Assembly: GCA_032173965.1 (NCBI GenBank)
Contig: CM063284.1
Location: 64,664,863-64,728,862, forward strand
Source of the DNA: Sitta carolinensis
Lineage: Eukaryota > Chordata > Aves > Passeriformes > Sittidae
Direction of reading: 5' to 3'
DNA length: 64,000 nt
In this document: positions 42,401 through 54,429 of the stretch, piece after piece
Layout of the letters: every line of letters starts with the position of its first letter
Position numbering within the stretch: the stretch's first letter is position 1
Program-made: the position numbers and the translations under genes
Notes under the pieces: generated by a model
Seen by the model: the letters and a program-made list of their open reading frames with translations, nothing else
The model's database searches: none
What the model was told of the DNA's origin: nothing

Positions 42401-45400
42401 AAAAAAGAACTACTGAACCATATTCTGGCACTTACAAGCCTCCCAAAGATGATGTTTCCAGTGGTATATAGACTTTTTTGCTATTGCACAGACCTTTGTT
42501 TTTTATATGTTTACAGTAGTACACATGCATTACATATAAGAATGAATATTTTGTTTACCTGCAGGGTCCCTAAGGGGGCTGCATTATTGATGTCTGAAAT
42601 ATTTCCATCCTTTTTCCTGCCCTGGGGCTGATTGCTAGCCTGCCTCTGTCAGTCATGGGAACTGAAAGTTAGGTGGCAAAAATGAAAGCTACTGCAAAGA
42701 AAACATGTTTTACCAAAAAAAATTTGAAAAGAAAAATCTATAATTATCCAGTCACATTAGTGACAGTGAGATCCTCCCAGCTTTCCAACCACGTACAATT
42801 AGCAATTGTTTTAAACAATCAATGAGTTAATTACAGCAGTAACTTCCCATTACATTTCACAGGGAATGTATTATTTGGTGGGGTACATTAGAAACTATAA
42901 AGCAGTACTTTCATTTAAAAGAAAAGCAGAAAGAATACCAGGGTATGCCTGAGTCCTACACGACTTCCCAGCAGCATTCCTCTCTGCAGTACCAGTGGAT
43001 CTTTTCATTTTGGGGTACTCTTTTTACTCACCAAATGAGACCTGAAGCCCCAGTCAGGCTCAAAATGTATCCTTCCTGCATGCAGAATCTCACCTACCCA
43101 CCCAAAAAGCACACTCAGTGGTACAGCACACACAATCTAGCAGGGCAACTGCCATCTACCACTCTTACTCTAGGTGACACATTCAGACAGGGCTTAAAGA
43201 CAGGGCTCATGTCAGTAACCATTTTTCTCTTTGAACACTAAATTGTTGATATGTTCCTAAGCTTTTTTGCTGCTTTTTAAAAAAGCTTCTTACTAGCAAA
43301 GATTAATGACTTTACTGTCCCTGTGAAAAATGTTGAGGGAAGCACTGCTAAGCACAGCCACGATTTATCTATCTCTATATAAATCCTACTGCTTAGCTTT
43401 GATTTGCTGCAGAAACACAATTTTAGCCTGGTATGAGACCCTCATTTGCATCAAAGCAATTGATAAATTGATGCCTACCATAAGAGCTGGCATCATAATC
43501 TAGTACCTTGAGCTTTTGTGGTTCATTATCATCTCAAGAGTGCACAGGTCTGCATTCAATTACTTGTTTCCAGAATGGAATTTCAGTTTCATGTAGTGAT
43601 TGTAGACTTCTAGGCTCTGCCCAATAAAGCCAACAAAAATATTCCTGATGAGTTTCAACTGGTGCCTGGTTCCTTGTCCTGCTGGCAATTGGGCATTTCA
43701 TTAGAAGTGGCAGAAATCTGCATTGCTGGGACACACAAGGAAGGATCTACCCACTGCTTTCAGAAAATCACTGCTGCTTTGACAAAAAGGCAACTCCTTA
43801 CATGCATTCTGGACTCTTTGTTTCCAGGCTGGATGGAGCAAGGGCCTTCACCAAGGAAAGAGCCACCTATTTCGGATGCAGGGAATGTATTTTATTTTGG
43901 AACCCCAAATGGCAAGCCTGTTGCTCAGAGAACATATATTCTGTCAGTCTCTCAAGAAAAGGCAAGCCAGCACAGAAAAGACTACATTGCTAGGGCATGC
44001 TTTTGGAAAGTTTTAAGTGTAGTGTTTCTCTCTTCCTAGCCCTAAACAAGGCTGAGTAATGGAACATCATCACTCTGCTTTGGAGATGGCCTTCAGGTAT
44101 GCTACTAATTGCTTGGAGGGAATGAGAAGAAAGCAAGCCAGCAGCAACCTGTCCCCTCCCTTCAAACTTGCTGAGCATCAGCCAGACTCACTATAACTTT
44201 GCCAACCTTCAGTGCCAAACCCAGTATTCCACTCCTCTGAGCTACTGCTTCAGTTTCCAAGATTAGTTGGAACAACTTATCTTCCCCAGTGCTTAGCCAA
44301 TCACAACCTACAGATGTTTGGGGGCAAGGAAGGCACTGAGAGTATGTCCTTATGCAAGCACGGACATTTGCTTTATGCACTGTTGACCTGAGAAACAGAC
44401 ACGCACCTGATACAGTACTACTCCATTCTAGATCATTTGCCTCTCTTTTAAGGATAATAAAGTATATCACAAACTAGTTCACAGAATTGTAATATTTTGT
44501 CACATTCTTGAAATGGGTATTGTTTTTTATTGTCTTATCACATTTAGTCTCTGAGGTTATAATACAATGAAAGTTTCCTTGTAATAATTGTATAGAGACT
44601 TCAAAAAGAATTTTGTTTCCCTAATGGAATGCCACCAGATGATTAATCTGTCTTTCCCTTGAGGTCTCAAAGAAAGAAGACTTAAAAATAAACCCAACCA
44701 AAAAAAAAAAAAAAAAAAAAAAAAAGCCAATCTGAAGGTTCCTGTTTTCTAATATGACTAGTGACTACATGGGCCTAGCTTAATATGCACTGAAGACTTC
44801 CAAAAGCAAGGGGTGAGAATTTTCTTAAAGGCAGTCCCCTTTAAAATGTGTCCAGCCAGCCACATTAGCAAACAAAAGCACAACTGTTTGGGAAACGTAA
44901 GTCTAAACACCACCAATTTTAATCCCATCTTTAAATATAATTTCTGAAAAGACAGCATGGACTTTACAAGCAGAGAGCAGAGAAACAGCAGAGAATTACT
45001 CCTGCACAGACACACATGCGACAAAAGCAGGGTTGCAAGTGCAGCAATTGTAACAGCACTTCTTCAGGGAAAATTAGCTTGTAAGCAAGAAAACTCAGCA
45101 CAAAACAGGTCAAAACAACTCCAAAATGACTCAGAGGTCTCAAAGGCTAAAAACAACAAGTCAATTTTAATGGCTGCAAAAAAATCCAAGGCTGTTCTTC
45201 TGAGAAGTTATTCATCAGAAACAAAAGGATGAACATCAGCAGGGCTGATTTCCAATTAATCACCGCTACAAAACTTCCTGGGTAACCTACAGTGTGGATG
45301 GACACAATCCTGATCTAACAAGGAGAGAGTGGGGCATCCAGCACAGACTGTGTCCCATTTAAACATGAATTTGTACCTTCTGATTTGCAGTCCATCCCTT

Positions 45401-46180
45401 AGGACAGTTTTGGTTGCTCTGTGGACTTGGCAATTAGTGTTTGTGCCTACACTGAAGGTCATCAGAGACTCAGCCATGGTTTTTTCATTTTGGTTTGGTC
45501 CCTTCAAGAAATGTCTGTGTTCAGTCACTGCTGATTTGATTTTTTTAACATGGTTTCCCCTCACCCTCCTCAGCCTGCCAGCTTTCCAAGACCAGGCATT
45601 TTAGTGGCTGCTCTAGATTGGTGGTGCTGGGTTCATTTTGTTATCTCCCTTTTTCTTTGAGCAAAAATCCCTGCAAATCACTGTTCAGCACCATGGCATC
45701 CAGACTAAATGCCTCTACTTGCTTCTGCTGTTTAAGGCATCTGTAAATAACTGATAAGGATTACTTATCTCTGCAGATGGCTTATGTTTTGGCAGAAGGG
45801 GGAAAACCCATCACCTCCACCTAAAGGATGATTCTTAAGTGGAGGTTAGTCACTCCTGCTGCTCATGGCTATGCTCAAGCCTTGGAGCTACTGCATCTCC
45901 ATGGCTTGTGAATGGGCCAAAGCTTCTTTCTCACTGTGACAAATACGCAGAATACCACACTAATTAGCTCAGTACACTGCTAATGTAAGATACTATAAAT
46001 CTATCAAGTTCAACATGGCTAAATCCTTTACTCTCACTTGTGATGAGACTTACAAATAGGAGTAATAAATAACAGTCACCTGAATGCTAAATCTGTCTCT
46101 CCCCTCAAAGAACTACCCTTGCTTCACATCCTGCGCAGATGAAGTATCCCTGGGTCATCTCCTCCATGTGAGGTGGACAT
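36440..46180. other. Non-coding stretch, no genes recognised
   Basis: This is AT-rich DNA without recognised exons. Two blocks (about 42770-42860 and 43420-43505) are rich in homeodomain- and octamer-type motifs and are treated as findings. Mono- and dinucleotide-like tracts occur at 41068-41092 and 44700-44725. Confidence 0.55.
44700..44725. repeat. Poly(A) run, 26 bases
   Basis: This is an uninterrupted A run with no recognisable retroposed sequence upstream of it. Confidence 0.95.
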
Positions 46181-46610
46181 GGAATCATAGAACCATTAAG
46201 GTTTGAAAAGACTTCCAGGATCAAGTCGAACCTTTGACCAAACACCACTATGCCAACTAATGCATATCATTCAGTGCCACATCCAGTCATTTCGCGAACA
46301 CTTCCAGGGATGGTAATTCCACCACCTCTCTGGGCAGTCTGTTCCAATGCTTTACCACCATTTTAGTGAAGATACTCTTCTTGATGTCCAACCTAAACCT
46401 CCCCTAGCAAAATGCAAGGCCATATCTTCTTGTCTTGTTGCTGCCTGCCTGGCAGAAGATGCAGAACCCCACCTGGCTACTCCTTTCAGGCAGTTGTAAA
46501 GAGTGATAAAATCTTCTCTGAGTCTTCTTTTCTTGATGCTAAACACCCCCAGTTCCCTCAGCTGCTCCACATACAACTCACTTTTCAGTACCTCCAACCA
46601 GCTTGTGCAT
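46181..46610 (-). mobile_element. CR1 LINE 3' fragment with decayed ORF2 C-terminus
   Basis: The left edge reads ggaatcatagaacc, the reversed CR1 3' repeat, followed by aaggtttgaaaagact. On the minus strand an open frame contains LRELGVFSIKKRRLREDFIT, the CR1 ORF2 C-terminal tail pattern. The copy is 5'-truncated. It is followed to the right by an AT-rich palindromic patch. Confidence 0.92.
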
Positions 46611-46611
46611 A

Positions 46612-46652
46612 TTATACAGTATATAATATACAGTATATATAATAAACAGTAT
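46612..46652. repeat. AT-rich palindromic patch
   Basis: The repeated element tacagtata/tatatac occurs three times in about 40 bases and is nearly self-complementary. It lies at the 5' truncation edge of the CR1 copy. Confidence 0.6.
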
Positions 46653-47195
46653 GCAGTTGCACCATGTCCATGAAGAACTAGAGGAAACCAGGTAAATTTA
46701 AAGTATGTGTGGTCACAGCTCGGGCACAGCAGCAGAGTGGACTGGCCTCTCAATGCTAATGATCCCACCAACTTTCTTTCAATGCTCATTTCAAGAACCG
46801 AAGTTTTCCCCAGGAGATACAACTCTCATCTCGGTCAGGTCTCCAATGAATAGGTTTGCTTTGCCTTTGGGAAATAGAAAAAGTACATTTGGCTAGTTAA
46901 ATCATTTAGATCTTTTCACTCTACTCTGTAACTGCTTAGAATTGCATAAATGAAAGGAGAAAAGTCATTGCTTCTTTATTTGATTCCTTCCCCCCTCCAC
47001 TTCTCATGTTTATTCCCAGTAATTTTTTATTTTAGATATTAAACAAAGATACAGTACTATTTTCAGGTTCTATTTGGTTTTTAAAAATTAAAATAAAGAT
47101 GGCTCAGAAGCCTCATATGCTTAAACACACACCTATTCACTTGTTTCAGATAGAGACAAAATACTTAGCAGAGAAGTAATCTACTGTTTCCTCTG

Positions 47196-47204
47196 CCCCC
47201 CCCA

Positions 47205-47243
<39 letters not shown>
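47196..47243. repeat. Poly(C) then poly(A) run
   Basis: Eight C (47196-47203), then AC, then 38 A (47206-47243). Confidence 0.95.
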
Positions 47244-47244
<1 letters not shown>

Positions 47245-48802
47245 CCAGTAAGGCATAGGTGAACATAAAATAATACAAAATTCTTAGCTGTCTAGATCAG
47301 CAGCATGCAGGCAGTAAAACTGAAAGAAATCTTATTAGCATGACATAACAGTCAATTATAGTAAGCAAGATTTAATGTTAAGTACTTCAGCCTGATTAAA
47401 CAGCAGATATTCCTATCAGTGAAAATGGTGCTCTACAAGTTTCAAGTTTTAGTTCACTGCACCACATTAAGCAAAAGGTGGGAAAGGTACAAAGGGAGAC
47501 AGATTCATCTTTTGTGTAATTGCGCTGACTCCAGAAGCAGACTCCTTTCATTCTTGAAAAGGCTCTGACTTGATATCAAAGCCATGCACACTCAGAGGGA
47601 TTTTCCTGATCCTCATTTCCCAGTAGGATATTGAAGAGTTTTGTGCTTTTTAAGTGTTTTCTCAATACATTTCTAAATGTATATAAATTGACAAAATGAA
47701 AAAGACAAATACTTAAAACATTTTGTGTTAGGTTCACATCTGAAGAGTCACACCTAAGGGAAAAACAACACCACAGAAAGTATGTGGTGGGCTTGAAGCC
47801 CAGACTCTACCACCACAACTGGAAAAGATGCAGTATTTGGAGGGTTGTTTTCAGGAATTCCTGGCCTTGCTGTGCTCAGCAAAACTGAGTTTCCCATTGC
47901 ATAAGTTTAAAAAAACTACTCCAAACCAGAAACACAAAGCTTTTACATAAAGTTCTTACTCACATGGAATCTCCCAAATCTCTTCTGCAGCTTAAAAGAC
48001 CCACAATATGAATCTTTCAAAGTTTTGCTTACTGTTATACTGAACTGCTACAAAATGAAGTATTATACCACTGAATTGACCACCCTGACATCCTGAAATC
48101 CCTTCTGATCTAAATTATCCTCTGATGCTAACTAGCATTGGTACATTCAAAATTCAATTTTGGTAAACTGGAAAACGATTTTGTGAAAAGTTGTCTAACT
48201 CAAATTCAAGATCCCTAAAAAACTAAACTTTGAAAAAAATAACATGAAAATTTGAAAATAATGCTACAACTTATTTTGGTAGTGAGTAAATTCTGGGCAA
48301 TCATATGGGACTTTTTTTTCTATTTCAACTGCTCTGAAACAACCCAAAGCATGACAAAAACTATTTTCAAGAAAGAATATTGATTACTCCATAGTGTGGG
48401 CTTCCTTTCTTGTTGTTTGCATCTGTCATGAGGAAGAGAAAACAGCTCTTATCAACACTTGACTCTCCAAAAAATTCTATGTCTTTCTGAAAACAGATTT
48501 TTCACTACAGCTGCAAAGTCAAAATTTCCAGCATTTTCTTAGTTCGCCTACAATGTGAATCTATGTGGGTCTGACAAATGGTTAAGAGAACTAGAAAATA
48601 TAGTACATTTTGCCATTTCTTACAGACATTTTACATGGGTCTATCAGACCAAGACTGTGTGAAATAAGAATTACTTAGAGGCAGAAATACAGCAATGGGC
48701 ATCCAAGTCACAGCTGCAGCTTCAGTTTGCTCTGCACTTCACTTGTAAGTGGATTCCACATTTCTCCATGTCATTGTATTTCAAAAATACAACCTTGCAC
48801 AG

Positions 48803-49045
48803 ATTTTTCTGGGTTTGTTTTGGGATTTTTGTTTGTTTATGTTTTGGGTTTGTTTCTGGTGGTATTTTTTGGTTGTCTTTGGGGTTTGTTTGTTTGTGGG
48901 GTTTTTGTTGCTTTTGTTTTTTTTTTGTTTTTTGTTTTGGTTTTTTTTTTTTTGTTTTGTTTTTGTTTTCTGTTTTCTTTGGTTTGGGTTTTTTGATTGT
49001 TTGGGTTTTATTTGGTTTTGTTTGTTGTGGGTTCTTTTTGTTTGC
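48803..49045. repeat. Long T/G-only low-complexity tract
   Basis: About 240 bases are made almost only of T and G in irregular TTTTG, GTTTG and TTTGGG units, with rare A and C. The extreme strand asymmetry leaves open frames of 89-104 codons in all three plus-strand frames, rich in Phe, Cys, Leu, Gly and Val. These are artefacts of composition. Confidence 0.93.
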
Positions 49046-51144
49046 TTTACCCTCTCAGGTTAATAAACCACAGAATTTCTAACAGACACATTTGCTCCTT
49101 TATCAGCTTGATAGGCTGTTAAAAATGCCAGACACCTTCTGTTCTACTGTCTGAGATTGGTAGGCTTAGAAAGTTTGAGGCATCTGGACTTTACTCACAT
49201 ACCTATTGCAGTTGATTGCTTGAAAATCAAGGCAAAAAACCCAAAGTTTGAGACTGTTTCTCAGTTTGATAAATCAAATCCTAGCTTCACTGTTGAGCTA
49301 GAATTTTTATTCTAATCAACATATGGAAGATTGTGTTGTACCATTTTCTTTGTAATCCATCACTTGGAGTTTCCTCAGAAAAGTTCTCATTCACAGGTAT
49401 TTTATCCAATAAAGCATGATGACTCCTTCAGAGATTACCTGACCACCCCTTATCAAAATTGATAAGGGATGCTTCCCTACCTATCTAATCCTCACTTTTA
49501 CTGCCCTCATGGAGGTAATGCATAGAAATAAGTGACTATGCTGAACTAAGTTACAGTTCATTCAACTTCTGATCTCCTGGGATTGCAGAGCACAGAAAAA
49601 GATTCTGTAAGAAGACATCTGAATTATGCGTTTTTTTCTTCAATGTCTTTGAAGGATACTGTAGTGATATGCTGTGATACAGGACTGTCTAGTGAGCTTT
49701 CTTGATAGCTGTGAACGTTTTTGACTACACAGATGTCCCCTATAATATCATGGAGCAATGGCATTACAGAAATGATGAGTACCCTTTTAGTGCCTACCTG
49801 GGGAGATTGCCCTGCAAAGAAATGACATTCAGTGGTCTAGGTCACAGGAGAAGAGACATTCTCCTGTAGCTGCACCCCAAGACAGGATAAACTGCTTCTT
49901 AATTTCAACTGGCCATGGGTCTGTATTTTGGGAGGAGAAGTAGGGCTGCAGTCCCAATAACAGATTAGGGCAGTGGAGTTAGATCTCTGCTAGTTAAAGT
50001 CATAATACTGTATTTGTTGTACGATTCGAGTGACAACTACAGATATGAAAGATGCCTTATACTTACCAAAGTTTTACCTGAAGTTTTTTTACTGTGGATA
50101 CCTCTATTGAGAAATAAATTCCAGAAAAGATTTAGCAAACACTGTTAGCAACACTGACAAACCTCTGAACACGCAGCACAGTTAGCAATACCACTGTTAG
50201 AGAGGACCAATAATCATGTACCACATTTTACAAACTTAAAACAAAGATGACAATACCCACCACTAAAATCTTCCCCTCTTAGATGTAAGGTTCACACAAA
50301 CAACACCATAAAATAAACACTATAAATAGAAACTAGAACTGCACAGGACAGTGCAACTATCTAGGCTAACCTAAGGTCAAGGTCATGCCCTGATAGGAAA
50401 AAAAAGAACCAATAAAAAGAGAAAAGCTGTTATTTGACTTTACTGTAACGGGTTAGTGGATAAAATTCTGGGGGTTTGGTTTGCATTTCTAGTTCTTTCC
50501 CAAACTTCTACAACACCAGCAGAGTCATTTAGCCTTTGTAGTCTCCCTCCACATGTTACTATTTTACTTAGATGTCTTTAGATGTCTAGCTTCATCCAGG
50601 ATGGCTGAGTTTCAACGTCTGTTTGTGTCCTCTTTAAAAGACAGCAGAGAAGTATGCAGAGCAGATTTTGCTCCATGCCAGGAATATATCTATTTACCTG
50701 GCTGTGACACAGGTCTGGAATCACAGAACCCCATGCCAGCAAACAGCTTCTCTCTCTCTGGCCATGTTTTCAAACAGCTTAACCAGAAGACCACAGGACA
50801 CTTCCCATACTTCAATTTCTTTGTGCTAAGTAAGTAAGGCAAATATCTCTGCTAATCAATGGAAGACCAATTCCATACTTAAAATCCATGCTGAAAGGTA
50901 CTAGAGAAATGACTGGTCTCTGCTATGAATGCATGGCTTTCTTCACCTACTGTAGAAGTTGTTTCTGTACGTTTTCTTTCAACTTTCAGGTCTCAGTTTG
51001 TCCCTAGCTCTTCTGACATCTGCTGTAGTTCTTCACAGCCACAGAGCACAGAGTAAGCATAAAACTGGCTCAAAGTCTAGGCTCCATTTCCAAGTGCATC
51101 CTCTGGCACTTTTCTAAACAAGCCTTTTCTTTTGTCTCCACCTT

Positions 51145-51172
51145 CCCCCCCCCCCCCCCCCCCACCCCCCCC
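51145..51172. repeat. Poly(C) run with one interruption
   Basis: Nineteen C, one A, then eight C. The minus strand (the PHACTR1 sense strand) is therefore a long G run with quadruplex potential, about 570 bases downstream of the candidate donor at 51743. Confidence 0.95.
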
Positions 51173-51742
51173 GGTTACAGGCTTATCCTGTTTTCATGAA
51201 GATGTACAGACACTGATTTTGGTAATCACCAGTACTGGCAAAATATAGCTGCATTTTCTATCATCTTGCAGTACCTTCAAAATCACATGTCAACAACAGG
51301 GTTAAAATTTAAAAAATAGCACCAGGACATGTTTTCCCCCTACCTCAGCATTTTCTTACCCTTTTCTGAGTTTCTTTGTGATGGAGGGCTGAGAAAAGTA
51401 CCACTAGGCCATTCCAGGTCTTCTAGATAACTTTCTATACCCCCTCCACTGCTTGTGCTGTTATTCTGCAGTTACTGCAGATCTCGGTTTCAGTAGGACT
51501 TGCAAGTCAATCCTCTATCTGTAAATCCCAGATGGCTCAGTGATTTTTAGCGAAGCTATTGATCTCTTCATTCATAGATACCAGCCTCTGGGCAAACACA
51601 CCCAGCTGTCTCACCAACCCCGCCTGACTGCCACTGGCAGAAACGAGGGCTTTATGAACCCAGACACTACCCGCTAATAATACTGCCACTTTGAGCAATA
51701 AAATCAAGCAGGAATAAGCATACGGTTTGCACGTTTGCCTAC

Positions 51743-51990
51743 CTGATTACAAGGCTGCTGCCAGGCTCCCTCCCTTGCTCTGCAACAGCTGTGCTTTTGG
51801 CAGCTGAGCAACAGCCTTCCTAAGTGTCATGCTCTGAAAACGCACACGCTCTACACACACCCATCCAGCCTTGCTGTGCCAGACAGCCCCTTCTCCGCCG
51901 TCAGCCAGCCGAAAAACAAGTTGCAATTCAATGACCAGCTCCGTATGAAAGGAGGATACAGAGGTCGGAACAATCAATGCAATTAACTGT
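51743..51990 (-). promoter_or_regulatory. Candidate noncoding first exon and weak CpG-enriched promoter
   Basis: The patch at about 51.6-51.97 kb has more CG dinucleotides than its surroundings, including CCGCCG near 51895-51900 and GAAAACGCACACGC near 51836-51849. Read on the minus strand it ends in a plausible donor, AATCAG|GTAGGC, with the last exon base at 51743. The left boundary in genomic terms is thus fixed by the donor, while the start near 51990 is a guess. It could be a 5' untranslated exon of PHACTR1 that splices to 25951 or beyond, or chance. Confidence 0.3.
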
Positions 51991-53978
51991 TCTGAAAACA
52001 GCACAAGGCTTTTTGTAAAATGGGAACAATTGGGTTTTATCTGCCCTTTCCCCTCTTCTCATATATTACCTATAAATCAAGAAAGTCTTCAGCAGATCGC
52101 TGCATATTTGGTGCCAACTGCCCTTTCTCATTCTATCTTACCCCATTGCAGAACAACCAGAATGCATTTGGGCTCCCAGGTGGTGCAGAAGGCAACTTCT
52201 CCTTAGCTCCATGAGGTAGGGAATCCTGCCTCCTCACTGAGACCTCTGAGGCAAGAAAACAAGCCAAAGGTTCAGCTAGCCTTCCCTCCCCACCCATGCT
52301 TCTCCCTGCAGATCACTAAGCTTGCTACCATACATCATGCCTCCACGTGGCTGTGGCACCAGTAGATTTCAGGCAAGGTGGCATGGTATTTTATACTACT
52401 GTGACTCGTTCACATTTTGAATGCTATTTGTTGAGCTTTGTTACATGCAGTGTTGTCTCCTCCTGCAGGGAATTACTCAGCCAGGCAGTCACATGGCTGC
52501 TGCAGCATAATTAGAGGATTCAAAGTGTGCTAAGCTCATCTGGAAATCATATGAGGTGGGGAGATAAACAAACCCAAATGATGACAAGGAACCACTATCT
52601 CTGCATGGAGCAGCTTGTAACTTCCCCAGCGTGCACTCTCCCAGGGCTTGTTGTCACAGAAAAATTTGGTGAGTTACAGAGTAATGGAAACCCCACCTAA
52701 GTTTGAGAGGAATCCACCAGTACACGGAGTTCAAAATAAGCAGGTAAACAGGCTGCAACCTGATGTCAAGAAGGAAGTGAGTACAAGGAAGAGGAGGATA
52801 TGTATGAATGCGAGTGTATCAGATTTAGGGGGCCAACAGTAAAACAATAGTAAAAAAAAAGTGGAAAAATTTAAATTCAAATTCAGGTCCAAAACAAGTT
52901 TTCTCCAAGGGTCAAAGAAGACTATTTCAGTGTTTCATAAAGTTTAAAGGAATCTGATACAAATATCTGTATATGAGACTTTGGGTTAGACCAGCTCCAT
53001 CATAATATTTGGGAAAGTATCACGCAGGACACAAGAAAATTAGAATGGAGTTGTATATAAATGCAAGGGAAGCACAAAGAACTCTTGGACTTTGTCATGG
53101 TGGGACCAGCAATGGAATTTGCACTTGCTTCAAAACCTAGCCCAAGATGGTTCTTTGTCTGCCCTGACTAAGCTTAAGAGGCATTTCATTTATTGCCATG
53201 GTCCATATGAGCAGTGCACAATGAGAGACTGCAGCTAAAGGCTTGAGTGTCTCATCTGCATGGCGAGGTGTGATGCTAGGATGTGAGGCCCAACATAAAG
53301 ATCCCCATTTCTGGTGGATGCTGTCCATTTGGTTAGGCATATTCCTTAGGGCCTCCTAAATCCTCATGAACAGGCATGCTTTCTTGCTTCACCTGACAAA
53401 CTGCTTCTAGACCACTTTCTAACTTCTTTCACAAATTGCTTGTCATATTTCTTTCCTGATCACACTTTTGCTTATTTGTTTTCTTTCTATTTAAGTTGTA
53501 TAATGAGGTAGGCAGTTTAATTTTTACCACTTCAATGATTTTACAGTGTAATGTAACAGATTTGTGTAATTGTTACATTTTTCCCCCAGCATTTCCCTTC
53601 CCTCATGCCCCACACCAAATATGTATAGCTACCAGCAGCCCTTTCTCTGCAGTCAAGTTCCTGCATAGCACAGCTCTTGTTTGCAATTCTGCTTATGGTC
53701 AAGGATATTACTGATGCTTCCAAATGCATGCAAAGAGCCAGCCAAAGGCCAGAATCTTGATGGAAGAGGCACTGACAGAGGAGTGCAGACCCACAGTGGG
53801 ATTGGGCAGCTCCTCAGATCTGTGGTATGTGCCCTTCTGAAATTTTCCTTCTGATCCAATCCAGCCTGAAGCACTTTCAAATACAAATCTTTCAGCTTTC
53901 CAAAGTGCTTCCCCAATCACTTTGTACCGCCACCCTTACCGAGGAGGAGCAGAGAGGTGGCTGAGAGCTGTGACCAAA

Positions 53979-54425
53979 GAATGACAGAATATGCTGAGTT
54001 GGAAGGGATCCACAAGGATTATCAACTCCAATTCTTGGCTCTGCACAGGACACCCCAAGAATTACACATGTGCCCAAGGGCACTGTCAAAAGGTTTCTTG
54101 AACTCTGTTAGGCTTGGTGCTTTGACCACTTCCCTGGGGAGCCTGTTCCAGTGCCCAACCACCCTCTGGGAGAAGAACTTTTTCTTGATATTCAACATAA
54201 ACCTCCCCTGACACAATTTCAGGCCATTCCCTCAGGTCCTGTCACTGGTCACCACAGGGAAAAGATCAGTGTCTGCCCCTCCTCTTCCCCTCATAAGGTC
54301 TCCCCTCAGTTTTTACTTTTCCAGGCTGAACAGACCAAGTGGCCTCAGCTGCTCCTCATACAGCTTCCCCTCAAGGCCCTTCACCATCTTCATAGCCTTC
54401 CTTTGGATGCTTTCTAATAGTTTCA
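53979..54425 (-). mobile_element. CR1 LINE 3' fragment with recognisable ORF2 tail
   Basis: The segment begins at left with agaatgacagaatatgctg, the reversed CR1 3' end. On the minus strand, 54022-54216 encodes [20 protein letters not shown], the last conserved stretch of CR1 ORF2. Good preservation of this stretch suggests a younger copy than the one at 4.0 kb. The rest of ORF2 is missing by 5' truncation. Confidence 0.95.
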
Positions 54426-54429
54426 TATC

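Larger units (their letters stand above)
46700..53978. other. Non-coding stretch with simple repeats and one candidate 5' exon
   Basis: No conserved coding exon is recognised. Simple repeats at 47196-47243, 48803-49045 and 51145-51172 are listed, as is a candidate noncoding exon ending at 51743. The remainder shows nothing assignable. Confidence 0.5.

Noticed and set aside
48727..49082. Phe/Cys/Leu-rich open frames of about 90-104 codons resembling membrane proteins
   Set aside because: They come from a T/G-only low-complexity tract in all three frames at once; hydrophobicity follows from the T content.
50553..50837. A 94-codon plus-strand frame with a protein-like look
   Set aside because: No splice-site support, no recognised domain, and length is within chance expectation.
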